In this document: positions 13,168-26,000 of the stretch, piece by piece
Numbering within the stretch: position 1 is the stretch's first letter
Layout of the letters: the number at the start of each line of letters is the position of its first letter
Assembly: GCA_034509925.1 (NCBI GenBank)
Contig: CM067537.1
Coordinates: 7,108,501 to 7,172,500, forward strand
DNA: 64,000 nucleotides
Source of the DNA: Hirudinaria manillensis
Taxonomy: Eukaryota > Annelida > Clitellata > Hirudinida > Hirudinidae
Direction of reading: 5' to 3'
Notes under the pieces: generated by a model
What the model saw: only the letters and a program-made list of their open reading frames with translations
Databases searched by the model: none
Told to the model about the DNA's origin: nothing
Position numbers and translations under genes: made by a program

Positions 13168-14688
13168 GAACCGATGTTAGAAGTACCGTAGTCTTACAAG
13201 CGCTTCTCTATGCAACTAACAAAGTGTCTTTACATATATACATGTATATGTATATATTTATGTATGTCAATTGATTTTTGATTTGAAGCGATTTTGTTTT
13301 TCCAGGCGACTGACGGTTGCCAAGTCATTTCGGTTACTGACATCTAATTGTATTACTAAACAAACTGACTGGTCGCATTAATAAACATGTTCATTAAATA
13401 AACTTAGAAGGTAGTACTAGGATTTATTCAATATAATTTTAATGTGTTCCAAGACCATGTTGTACCTACGATCGTGATGAACGAAAAGTGATGTTAATAT
13501 GTTTGAACTGAAACAATTTCTGCATCTGAGCAAAACAAATGTCCAACAACTTCCAACAGCAATGTTTTTGGATTGTTTGTTTTTGAAAATAAATTGTATT
13601 TTATTTTGTTTTACCTCTAACAGCTTTTCATATTATCAAGTAAAATTATAAAAATGAATAAATCAACAATTATGATCTTTTCATTCTCGGTGCTCTGTTT
13701 TGCATTGCATTTTGTGCAGGATATAATTTATAATTATTTGAATTGCAGCTGAAATTCAAATAGAAATTGAAAACATTCACTCACTCCCGATGCCTACCTG
13801 CTGATGTATGCCTTTTATAAATCTTAACTTATTTTTTATTCTATTTGCAACACGAATGAATAAATATTGTTTTCATTTGTGTTTCCATGAAAACGTGTTT
13901 TTATCATTAAAAATCATTAACCATCAAATGAAAGGATGGCCTGGACCAAAAAATGCAGGATCCAAAAGAGAAACTACTGACTTATTGATGGTGCGTTATT
14001 ATTATATTTTTTTATTATTATTTTTTAATTCCCGAATCTGTGATTAGGTAATATGATGGTTCCGAAATGGTAAATTGTCTTTACAAGCACTTATTTCATA
14101 ATTTTCGGCAGTGTTTTTTTAGTTTTCTTTTTGGCTTAATTCTGAACAATTAATATAAAAACTAGAGAGACGCTCGTGAAGTATTTAGCGTTATAAAAAT
14201 ATTATTAAAAAACAAGCCACTTGGTCGACTATTAAGCAATTCTAGAAATGCATTACGTTTTACGAGAGTTGAAAGCGTCTTCAGTTGAAACTTTCAAGTT
14301 AAAAAAAAAGGTCCTGATTTACAAAATCTGCAATATCGCTCACGAAACATAAAGGAAATTCACCAAAAAAGCGACAACGATACTCTAATATATCACAATT
14401 AAAACGTAATTAATTTTTTATTGATAATTAATTAACTTCATTTATAAAAAATTCTTAAATTTTTCCACCCAACTCTTGGCTTCAGTTTAAACCAATCATT
14501 GAACATCCCTACTTACAAATTCAAACACGTAATGAACAAAACAAAAATTTTAAGCTGAAAAACAAACACACACACAAACACAAACAAACAAACAAACAAA
14601 CATCAATTCAAACAAACGACATTTTCGGCGACGAAGAAGAAAGAAAGAAAAATACTTGCGAACAGATGAAAGATGGCCAAGTTTTTGT

Positions 14689-14769
14689 GCTCAGGTGTAG
14701 CTTCTAATTGAATTCAAAGCCCACCTGAGCGAAGGTATTCAATCACACCTGCTTGCTAAGCTTTGAATT
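14689..14769. other. Interleaved inverted repeats carrying three CAGGTG E-boxes
   Basis: GCTCAGGTG (14689-14697) is repeated inverted as CACCTGAGC (14722-14730). AATTCAAAGC (14711-14720) is repeated inverted as GCTTTGAATT (14760-14769). A third CACCTG lies at 14746-14751. The two arm pairs overlap. Confidence 0.6.
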
Positions 14770-16212
14770 AATCATCTTAGCATCATAACTAACTGGTCTA
14801 GAGGCCTAACTTGTAATATCACGTATCACTACAACTTGCATTACTAGGATATTTGATGTATAGTTTCAAATTTAAAGGTACATCGTTTTAATTAATATTT
14901 ATATCTAACTAATTAATATTAATCACTTGATGCATATTAATTTATCTCTCGTGACTTGTCTCTAGCTGGTTTAAAATTAGCCTTTAGCTAAATATCAGTA
15001 AGGAATCAAGGTGGACTGAAAATATTTTTCGTGTTTCGGGGACTTTTAACTCTATCGATTGAAAGTTTTGAAATCTTGTCGTCGTTGTTGTTGTTGCTTC
15101 TAGTACTCATGTACCTGTCCAATACAATTCAATCAAGGTGTGTTTTAGAAGCTTTTTGAAATCTACTATCAAAGTTAGTTCGCAAGTGTGAGGTGTTTAT
15201 TGATGTTGTTGTTGTTGTTGTCGTCGTCGTTGGCAGTGCGTTTTCTCGAATCACATTCTTATGTTTGCACGTCTTCCATTGACTTGTTTTTTTTTTTAAT
15301 TTTCATTCTTTTACCTTTCTTCGCAACGTATTTATTTATAATTCCTTAAGGTCTTGCTCTTGCATAATCTGTACGGAATGAAATGTAGCAATAATAATTA
15401 CTTCTTTTGATCGGACATTTAATCCATACATGTACTACGTACAGGCTAAGAAGCTCCAAATCTTGAGATGTTCTTTTTAAAACAGACGATTTATCTCTAT
15501 AATTCAATTGACAAATAAAAAAACATAAGTCGGCTTTTCTCAGAATTCAGCAGGACGTCTGCAGTTTAAAAACAAAACAAAATTACGTTGAATGGAAACC
15601 TGTTATTCTCTCAGACCAAGGATTTTACAGTTTCAAGAGAATGAAACTTTTTGTCAGGCGACTTGCGCTGGCATTAACCTTGGGAAGCAATCTTTTGAGG
15701 GAATTGTTTTTAATTTTCGTCTCTTTTTCTTTTGGTCTCACACGTTCGAAAATGTTATGCTCTGTGTTTCAATTATGATGATGATGACGATGATTGATGA
15801 TCTTGTCCGAGTTTTTTAACATATTTTTGGGTTAATTAAGAACATTTCTCAGTTTTGAGGGCAAAATTAAATTACAAAAACAATAACATCATCCAGTTGA
15901 ATGCAAAACAAGGTTCAGATTAACTCAGCAATGCTAATAAATAATACAGTGTAATATTATTAGAAGTATTATAATAAGAATTATAATAAAAATATGAAAG
16001 ACTTCCGGTATTCAATCAACTTAAAAAAATGTACATGCACTCGTCGGCCTGTTCTTATTAAATCCGTCGGCGGGGAGCAAATAAAAGTTTATCAAATGAA
16101 ATTAATTTTTGAAAAATCAAACTACTATTAATTTGTTTAAATATTAGACCATTAATAATTTAAATATTAATTCTTCCAGGATAATTATAAATGATTCATC
16201 TAACCGATTGAA

Positions 16213-19200
16213 ATGATAAAAGTCAAAACCGAGGGGAAAAAAGAATCAACGCTTAAGAAGGAAAGTCGAAGAGAGGTCAAGCAGAGTGTCAAAGTTCAAA
16301 AGTCAACGAGATCCGCCGACACCAGCAAAAACAAGAATTGCCTCGAAGATCCGAAAACCATAGGAAAATCGGACAAAAGGGACTCGTATAAAAAATCAAC
16401 ACCAGGGAAGCAGGACAGGCTGAACAAATTCAAAATAATTCAAGGAGCCGTTGAAAGTAACTTAGAAAAAGTTGAGAAAGGAAATGACATCGTGAACGAA
16501 ATGATCGAGAGACTTCCAGAAATCGATGACAGCCCTTTGAGAGCGGACGAAGACGTGGAACAAGAAGTTGATGGACCTGAACACGATAGCCAGGAAAACG
16601 AAGATCAGGAAGCTGACTGGTTGAGAGATGAAGTACTCGACGTCATCGAATTGGTTCGATCGGATGACCTGGAATCGCTGGCCGAGGGATTCCAAAACTT
16701 CGGCCTGGAAAAATCAGGAAAGTTGTGCGTCGAGAGCGATAGGAGAGGACTCAGTCCGCTGACTTTGGCAGCGGAGATGAACAGAATAGATATAGTGAAG
16801 CTGATGATAGAACAACTCCCAAACCTGGACCTACCGAACGTGGTCGGCGGATGGACCGCCCTGCATTCCGCCTCTTCCCAAGGCCACGTGGACATGGTTC
16901 AACTCCTGGTCACTGCAGGTGCACGCGTAGAAGTCGAGGATCGAGAAGGCTGGACGGCTTTGCACTTTTCCAGCGACCTCGGATGCCTGGAAGTGGTGAA
17001 GATCCTGGTTGGAGCGGGAGCAGACGTCAATTCGACAACTGCAGAGCTGTACACGCCTCTCTATCTCGCTTGTCAGAGCGGTCAAATCGACGTCGTTAAT
17101 TGGTTACTGGAACGAGACGTGAATATGTGCCGGTCCGATAAAGATGGATGGACGGAGCTTCATGCAGCGTGCAGCAAGAATCACGAAGCAGTTGTAGAGT
17201 TGCTTCTCAGTAAAGCGCTAGACCTAAAAGGCTATGTGAATGCAAGAACTAGAGATGGCATTACACCATTATATCTGTCAGCACAGCACGGGTTTTCAAA
17301 AGTGACCAAACTTTTGATAAACAACGGTGCAGAAGTAAATAGCCCCGAAGAAGATGGTTGTGCTCCCCTTCATGTCGCTTGCCAGGGAGGTCACTATCAG
17401 GTCGTTAAGGTCATTTTAGACTCCCCAAATTCAGATGTCAACTTGGTTTCAAAAACAAAAACTGCCTGGTATCCACTTCACTTTGCCATTCAAGAAAATC
17501 ACGCCGAAGTTGTTGAACTGCTCATCGAAAGAGGGGCCACAGTGGACGTGCTATCCTCGAACGGCCATACTCCCCTCCATTTGTCGGCCGGATGCGGCAA
17601 CCTGGAGTGCTTGAAGGCTTTGCTTCTGCACGGTCACGCCAGTCCAACCGTGGCGGATCAAATGGGCTGGTGCCCCCTCCATCACGCTTCTCAGAACGGC
17701 CACCTTGAAGCGGTCAGAGAACTAATTCAATCGCAGAGGCAATCCAAAGACCAACCGCTTCGAGGTGATGAGGCGATCAAGTCTTACGTCGACCTAAAAA
17801 CCAAAGATGGAGACACGAGTCTCCTAATAGCAGTTCTCAACGATCACTTTTCCGTTGTCGAATATTTGCTGGAATGTGGAGCATCGATGGGTGAAGAAGT
17901 CTTGGTCGAGGATTCTAATGAAGAAAACGTTGCGCCGGAAGAATGCCTCTCAACACTTCATGCTGCCTGCGAAGCAGGCAATCCATCTATGATCCGCCTG
18001 TTGATCAATCACGGAGCTAACGTCGAGGTGAAAGATGGAAAGGGCTGGTCGCCTCTTCACTGCCTCGCAGAAACAGGAAATATCGATTGTATAGACGCAT
18101 TGCTTGCCAACTTTATGTCTTCTCCCGAACATAACGAACTTTCTAGCATTGAAAGTGGTTTTGGAACGTCAGAAGTCCAGAAAAAAGAAGAAATCTCTCC
18201 TTTTGATGGAGATGTGACACCGTCTCCTGAATTTCCATCTCCGTACATGTCCAACATCCCTAGTCTGGTGGAAACGCCGAAACACAATTCGATTCCCTTA
18301 GCATCAGATGAAGATCGTGATGCGTATAAGCACATTCTAGACGCCCAGACTTCGGACGGTCACACGCCTTTGTTTATAGCAGCTCACTGCGGCCAGTTGG
18401 AAACCGTTATACATCTCCTGAAACTAGGTGCGAGAAGCGACATCGTGGATTACCTAGGATGGTCATCTTTGCATGCTGCCAGTGCCAAAGGTCACACAGA
18501 CGTGGTCCAAGTCCTACTCTCTTCCTCAGGATTGGATGTCAATCGTCGCACCTATCACGGCTTCACATCTCTGTACCTCAGTATCCAAGAGCGACGGTCT
18601 AGAACGGCTGAATACTTGCTGAGCGAGGCACTAGCTGACCCTAACCTCTCCGAAAACCAGGGTTCTTGCCCTCTTCACGTGGCTGCCCAAAACGGCATGA
18701 CGGATATCATCGAAATACTCATGCTTTCCGGAGCTCTCGGCAACAAGACCGACTCCAGCGGCTGGACTGCTCTACATTTTGCAGTTCAGGATGGCAAAGT
18801 GAATACAGTGAGGTTGTTTTTCTTTATGTTCGTTTGAATAATAACTTGTATTTTTTCTAACATAATTTGGTTTAATTTAATTTCTGATTTCCATACAAAT
18901 AATTCTTCAAATAAAATTCAGTGGGAATTAAATTTTGAACAGAAAACTCATCGAGCATGGTTTAGACGTGGATGCCCAGACCAAAGCAGGTGTCACATCT
19001 CTGTTCATAGCCGTCCATAAAAACTACGACGATATTATTGATTTCTTGCTTCAGGTGATTATTTGTCAACCAATTAATGGACTCGACAACATTCTTGTCA
19101 CCACGAAAATTTTGTTTGTTTTCCTGTTTTATAGCATCGCGATGAATGTAGATAAATTTTGTATAACAGCATGGAGCCAGGACAGATCTATCCGAGTCTG

Positions 19201-20381
19201 ACACCGGTCTAACCCCTCTACACTTGGCCTGCGACAGTGGATACTTGAAGATCGTTCAGAGACTGTTGACGGCAGGAGCAAACACAGAAGCTGAAACGAA
19301 ATACGACCATTTGAGGCCTCTCTGCCTGGCCATCAGATCGAAGCATATAGCCGACGAAACGGTTCTCGAGGCAGTAGTAAGGTCTCTACTTTCAGAGGGA
19401 GCTGATCCAATGCCGCCCGTAACTTCGGGCTTGTCGGCCCTTCATATTGCTGCCCAGAAGGGTTTGACTGGGGTTGTCCAAGCCCTGGCGGAACATGGGG
19501 CAGAAGTCGACGCTCTGGATGAAGCCGGCTGGACACCGCTCATGTTTGCTAGTCGTTGCGGTAAAGACAAAACCGTCAGGGCTCTCCTAGCGGCCGGGGC
19601 TAAGCCTGATAACATCAAGGATGAGTGCAGGAATTCTGAGAAGGTGGATGCCCTTTTGCTGGCTGTTCAGAACGGACACATAGATGTCGTCGAAGCCTTG
19701 ATACTCTGGTCTTGCAACATCAACGCCCGAACGGGAGATGGGACAACTGCCCTCTACTGTGCCTCTCAGCATGGCGATCTCGAAATGCTCCAAATGCTGC
19801 TCTTCAACGGAGCCGATCCAAACATCCAGGACAGGAATGGCTTCATTCCACTTCATCCGGTTAGAATTATTAGTTAATCAATTCGTCAATGTTTGATTTT
19901 TTTAATTCATTCAGCAAAATTTCTACACGAATTCCAGGCATGCTTAAATGGTCACAAAAAGGTGGCAGAATCGCTGGTTAAGGCTGGCAGTTCGGTCGAT
20001 CACCAGGCCAAAGATGGAAGCCGTCCGATACAGTTGGCCGATCGCAACGGACACGAGGAAATCGTCGACTGGCTTCTAACCGAGGGGGCAAAGCACCCGG
20101 AATACGAGGACAAACTGGGACTGACGAGGTTCATGTCAGGCTGGGGAGCTTACCTGAGGAACGTCTTGGTTAAGGCCTACAAACACGGCATGGACGAGTA
20201 TGTCCGTATATCCGGAGACGATGAGGAAAGCGCTGCTGGAAAGTCAACCGTGGTCGATGGAAGGACCGGGAATCTGCAACGAGAGGCTGCCGTGGAAAAG
20301 CTGAAAGTCGGTAGTGGAAAGTTGAAAGGCAGACAGAAGGTCAGGGATTCTCCAAGAACATCACAAGTTCATAAAGTGTGA
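16213..20381 (+). CDS. Giant ankyrin-repeat protein (about 27 ANK repeats)
   Basis: Exons 16213-18812, 18943-19054, 19170-19859 and 19938-20381 join in phase to give 1281 residues. Splice choice at 18812/18943 restores a perfect repeat (NTVRKLIEHGLDVDAQ). Residues 1 to about 135 are highly charged and probably disordered (Lys/Ser-rich, then Glu/Asp-rich). From about residue 175 come roughly 27 ankyrin repeats with the TPLHLA, GH..VV..LL and GA.VN signatures, broken by an acidic/Ser-Pro linker of about 60 residues after repeat 13. The last 110 residues leave the repeat pattern. No kinase, SAM, death or SOCS-box domain was seen, so it is probably an intracellular scaffold; I cannot assign it to a named family such as TANC or ANKRD28/50. 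Start chosen at the first in-frame ATG of the long exon; an upstream leader exon is possible. AATAAA lies at 20547-20552. Confidence 0.93.
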
Positions 20382-21238
20382 CTTTAAAAGTTAAAATTAT
20401 TATTATAATTATTATCTTTATGACTAATTTTTTCTCTCTCCGTTCAATATGTCTTTCGTTCAATCTTTTTACGAGTCAATTTTATTTGAAAAAGAAATTC
20501 AACAAAGCTATCCGTGTGAGTTTTAGTTTGCGAAAATTTTTAATTTAATAAATATAGCCATTAATAACACTTAATTAGACAAATATTTCTAATAACAGAG
20601 ATAAAATTTCACGAAATACGTCATAAAACGTAAAAATCTAAAATGTACCTTGTCAATTTCAGCGATTTTCATTTTAAATCTTTGGCAATTATGTCTCTAA
20701 TTAATTCCAAATTAAAACAATTGCTAATTAAATTGAATGTTTTCCATATAATTCAACATCAATTGATCCACTGTAAAATCTTATTCTTAAAACCCCACGT
20801 GGATCCATCCGTATGAAAGTCAATCAGGTTGAGGGTTAAATTATTTGGAACGGTTGAGTAAATAGCATACTGGTTATTCTTGACATAGTTCAAACCTTCA
20901 GATTTGTTACCGCAGGTGTAGATCTGTGAGCAAGATTGAGGAATTAGGGTATTTTAAGTTAAAATATATTTTTAATAATTTCATCGAGATTTATTATCAA
21001 TAACTTTACTAATTAAATTTAGTTTGTTCGGTTGCAAATGGTTGAAAATTTAGTTGGAGAGTTGGTAAGAGTTTATTAAATAGTGAATGAAAGTTCTTTT
21101 CATTTTAATGAAGGATTTCATTTCAGTTTAAAACATGAAGGTATAAATATGTTTTGAGTTAAATTATGGGGCTTGCCAATAACTAAAGTTTTTTTTTTAA
21201 TAAATAAATAATTAATTATTTCTTTTTTAAAAATTGAT
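20382..21238. other. Convergent intergenic interval, AT-rich
   Basis: This holds the 3' flanks of two converging genes, including the ankyrin gene's AATAAA at 20547-20552. No coding exon was recognised. Confidence 0.5.
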
Positions 21239-22660
21239 TTAAAAGAATATTAAATCTGCCGTATTATAAACAAAATATTTTTTTAAACCAACTTTTTGGA
21301 GGAAGCCTTTTGAAACCAGCGAAGGTTCAGTTACATTTTCTTCTGTTATTTCGCAACAATAATTTCCAGTTGTTTTACATAACTTGGGCTTGCAGAGAGA
21401 TTTAACTGTATTGGTGAGCCTCTCAAATATGGAGCACCTGGGATGTTTGTGGGAGTAAAAGGGGTTGGAACTGACCATGACAGCCTGAGGTCTGGTGGCA
21501 TTCAGTATGATGTCCTTGTTGGCTTTACTAGCAGCTCCGTGGTGAGATATTTGGTAAATGTCAGTTAATAGCTCTTTTCCGTAGAATTTCACCAGCTTAT
21601 TTTGGGGTCCATTCTGTTCAGAGGGCAAATGGTAAATTTTGATTAAAAAAATTGGCATAGCATTAATATTTTGCTTAAGTAAAAGTTAAATGATTCAATC
21701 AATAAATCAAAGTTGAATTCAAAGCTAAACATAGTTTTCACCTCATAGTCGTTTGTTGTTAAGTCTTCAAAATCTCCATTCATCATAATCTTAACTCGGC
21801 CGATCCTTAAAGATAAGACTATCGAATCAGCATTCTTGTTAGGTCCGCCTTTAGAAGAGCATTGTTGTCCAACGTTGGCTGCCAACACTTTCGCCTGGAC
21901 AGATGCTTGATTTTGCACATTTCCCCTTCGAACGTTTTTGGAAAGCGTAGGACATAAAGTTAGAAAGCCGCAGGAGACGTTATTGGGTCCGCATTCTCTA
22001 CCATTGTTGAAAACTTTTACAGCTTTCTCCTTTCCTATCTTCTTGATCCAGTTCTTAATTTCCTCGGGAAGATCTTTCTGAGTGCATGATATGTAAATGT
22101 TGGAAACATTTTCTACAGCAGTGGCATTTGCCAGAACTTTAGGCAGCATACTGGTCAACAATTTCATTAATTAAAATAAATATATTATTTAAATTAAATT
22201 AATGCCTAAAATAGAAAATTAATGCTTACTTATAGTGGTCGTTGTGGTTGTGGGTAATTATGATATTCTTCAACAAATGTAAACTTTTTTCCAAAAATTG
22301 ACTAATTTGGGAGCTTTCCCAAGGTCCCTTTTGTGAATCCATAGAACCCATATCAAAAATAGTTAGTTCTCCGCTTGGTTCGGGGCATTGGATAACCCAC
22401 GAATCACCTTGTCCAACTGGCAATCCGTATATGTGCAAATTTCCATCTGGAGAAGGAAGCTTGACTTTTTCCGTTCCCTTAGATCGACTGTATCCTGACC
22501 TGCGAAACAACGCAATAAAACGCTTCAAACTTCCTATATAATTTATGCGATTATTTACAGGAAGGAAATACATTTCGATAAATTTATCACTTTTAAAACC
22601 GAGACAGACTTACCCAAACAAGAAAAATGTGATTAATAAAACATGATAAATTTGATCCAT
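21239..22660 (-). CDS. Secreted metallo-beta-lactamase-fold hydrolase, ComEC-DNase-like
   Basis: Four exons on the minus strand: 22660-22614, 22499-22230, 22150-21742 and 21613-21239, phases consistent, 366 residues. Exon 1 encodes only a signal peptide (MDQIYHVLLITFFLFG). The mature protein opens with the LPVGQGDS segment typical of the ComEC/Rec2-type metallo-beta-lactamase subfamily. Metal-ligand motifs are present in order: THNHNDH (His99, His101, Asp103, His104), GD with Asp232, and SHHGA (His266/His267). No ComEC membrane domain is present, so this is a stand-alone secreted domain of about 345 residues, with Cys clusters at about 157-172 and in the C-terminal 60 residues that could form disulfides. 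Substrate unknown; nuclease or phosphodiester hydrolase is a family-based guess. It is divergent from the PP2C-like gene. Three introns argue against bacterial contamination. Confidence 0.85.
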
Positions 22661-23027
22661 TTTCGCAACGGTATAAGTGCGACTGAATGCTATACCGAAA
22701 GGAGAAGTCATAAATTTTATAAGAATTCCCAAGCAGACAATCAAAGATAAGATAAAAAAAATATGAGTACCGAACTTGTGAAAACAAATTTGAAGAGATT
22801 ATTTCATTTAATTGGGGAGATATCAATCAATGTTTATTATTTAGCAAATAAGTTTCTTTCAATAAACTTGCGCTTCGAACAAGATTTTGTTACTAGGTTG
22901 GATCGCTATTGATTATAAACAGATCGTCAGGAGACGATGGAATTCTTGTCAGAACGCAGGGAAAAAGTCATTCCATAATTGTTTTTTTAATTTATGTTTA
23001 GTCGTCCTATGGATAACTTCGAAAATG
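22661..23027. promoter_or_regulatory. Shared divergent promoter region
   Basis: About 370 bases separate the start codon of the secreted hydrolase (minus) from the proposed start of the PP2C-like gene (plus). Both promoters and leaders must lie here or nearby. No TATA box or known factor site stands out. Confidence 0.45.
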
Positions 23028-26000
23028 ATGGCCAGTTTTTCTAAAAAGTTAGATTCTCAGTTTCTTCTCATTATTTTGTTGTCATGTTTATGACTAAGCT
23101 TTTCGAAGTTTGAAAAAATATTTATGTAATGAACCTGCAGGTGGAACAGGGAAGCAGTCTCCACGGACTTATGGTTCAACAGGAACTACTCCGTATTACC
23201 CGAATTTAAGCTGCAAACGTTGGACAAAAATATCTTTGCCTCTTACTCTGGACCAGACTGTGGCCTTGCTTTTCTTCAAAATCTCGAAAGTGCACAAAGT
23301 GACTTTATGGCTGCACATTTCATTATTATAAATATTTCTTGTTTACTCTAATTTTTTCTTTGTGTTATCTATAATGTCTTGGTTGGAAATCTCTTCAATT
23401 ACATAGTTGATTTAGGTGAAAAAGCAAGAAAAGGCAGAGGCGATGCACCATTGCAGAGCAAACCGATTGCAGGAAGCACTAAGTGGAATCTCAAGAATAG
23501 GAAGGCCTATGGCATTTCCATGTCGCTGTATGATCAGCACCCAGTTAATGGAAAGATAACAGGTTCTGATTATGTTACTACTTGTGACCAAGTATCAGGA
23601 ATTTAAATGCAGTGTTAGGATTAGAAGATGTCTTTTTTTAATTTGATATTTGAACATGCTTCTAACTTTATAATTCTTTCATTCATAAGCTTTGCTAACA
23701 CACTAAGTGTTTACAAGGACCCATAACTCAATAATTTTGCATAAGACATTATTTCATAGAAAGTATTCCTATTTGTTTAATGACAAAAATTGATGTGAAA
23801 ACAAGTTGTAATAGAAGGTGACTGTAGATAAAAGATGTTTTGGATCCAGTCAGGTATAGGATTTCATAAAGAGATTAAAGTTACCAGCTGAAATAACCTA
23901 AATCAGATGTTTCGTTGATATAATTCATTTTTAGTCTCGAGAAAATGCATATCTAACAATTTATATTCAGGCTTAAAAATAATCTGATTATTAAAATAAA
24001 CCATTTGATGAGATAATTTACATCTGCAACTTTAATGTTAACAAAGATATTAGTGATTAAGACGAGGCAATTAGACCTTTAATTGCATGGAATTAAAAAA
24101 AAAATTGCCGTTGAACGCAAAGAAAGGAAAAAAAAAGTTTAACCTGAGTATGATATTAAAAAGTGAGATAGATGGCCATAGAAATTCATGTTGTAATTAT
24201 CAGAAAATCTAATTGAATATGTGACTTCATTGATGTTAATAGATTAATCCCCATACCCTTCACTGCTATTAAACAAAGCAAATGATCGCACTGCAGGCGA
24301 TCCGATAGCCGATTGCTTCGGCCTGTGCGCTCGGGGCAATAGTGCCCTGATGGTTGTCGCAGATGGAGTGAATTGGGGCGAGAAGTCCAGGATGGCAGCT
24401 CGATGCGCCGTCTACGGAGTCATGAAACATATCAACGAAAAGCTCTTCAGAGATGCTTGCAAGGATGCAGGACGGGAAGAAACAGGTTTGGACGAAGACA
24501 AAACCGATTCATCGATACCAGAGAAGGAGAGCATCGATCCGGGGATCGATGCAGGGAATAATAATGGAAGTGACAGTCTGATGTCCACCTCCTTGGCCGA
24601 AGAACTTGGGATTGAATGTGGAGATGGAAAGGATTTTGTGATTGAATCCACAAAGGTTGGTCTGTCTACTGTTGCTGGTTTGGTATAGCATAAAATAATG
24701 TTGAATTATTTATTGATTTCATGTTATTGCCAATTGTTTGAGATTTGTTTGCTGATGAAATCTCAACTTTGTTATAAATTTGTTACAAACCCTAGGACAT
24801 CTTCAGACTCATCCTGGAATCATTGGAATCCGCCCATAAGAAGATTCTGGAACACGACGGGGGACTGACAACCATCTGCGTCTGTTTCGTTTGTCCGATA
24901 GCAGACTCTCCTGACGATTCCTCCGATCAACCTCCATCTCCGGTGGATGATCACGCAACCGGCCTTCCCTTGAAGAAGTATGCTGCCTGTGTGGTCAACG
25001 TCGGAGACAGCCTGGCATTCGTCTTCAGTAGAAGGCACGGGGTGAGGGAGATCACCACGGGGTCGCACGACGTCACCCTCGAGAGAAACATCAGGGATGC
25101 CGGAGGGGCCCTGGGACCGGTGACCGAAACCGGAGAACCGGAACTGAACAACCTCACCTGCTCGGTCACCTGTGTCGAGGCAGGTGATGTCATCTTTCTC
25201 GCCACGGATGGGATCACGGACAACTTTGATCCGGTCGTGACAAAGGTGAATTTAATTGATTTGTATTTCTTATTTATATAATTATTGACATTCAAGAATG
25301 CAAGTCAAATTGGTTTCAGTTTTATTCTCGCATTTTTTGCTTTGATTCTTGGACTGAGACCTGGGTATTCCACGGGGATAATTGCCGCACCACGGGTTTT
25401 CATAGAAGTGCTTGCTTTCCCCAACTCTCACTTCCCCTTCCTCCCTTTCTTTCCCCACTATTGTCATTATGTGGTACTTTAGAAGCTGACCATTATTATT
25501 CATTAAGTGTGCAAAACTATTAACTGCTTGATTATGGTGGCTGATTATTATAATTGACCAACTTAATTTCAGTGAGGCCTGAAAATGGATATGGAATATT
25601 CTTTTAAAGATTCATTAAACTGTAAAATCCCGTCATAATATAAAATAATATCAAATAAATGCTTTATGCTTGTGTTAATGCTATTGCATCACTCAACTTT
25701 CTTATTCAGCTATTAGACTTTTTTTCAGTTTTCACCTCAACTTAATTCAACAATAATTTATTTTTAAATCCAGATTGCAGTGGCCAAGAAAGTGGATCCA
25801 TTGACCAGCTCAAAGCCAAGTCCAGACAGCAATGGAGCTGTCTCACAAAGTGAATGCATGCAAATCTCAATTAGTGAAGACATTTCAATACTTGATCCTG
25901 CTAAAGAACAATGTGTTGTGGAAACCAAAGACTCGTCTGAACGAGTACAAAATAGGCCTATGGTCGATGATGGCAGTTCAGGTGATATCAAGTTAAGAGG

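Larger units (their letters stand above)
12825..16212. other. Intergenic 3.4 kb
   Basis: No coding exon was recognised. It contains (AAT)n at 12855-12950, an RFX-like X-box at 13154-13167, short ATT/GTC runs near 13020 and 15190, and a cluster of CAGGTG E-boxes arranged as interleaved inverted repeats at 14689-14769. The frame at 13808-14047 has no support. Confidence 0.45.
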
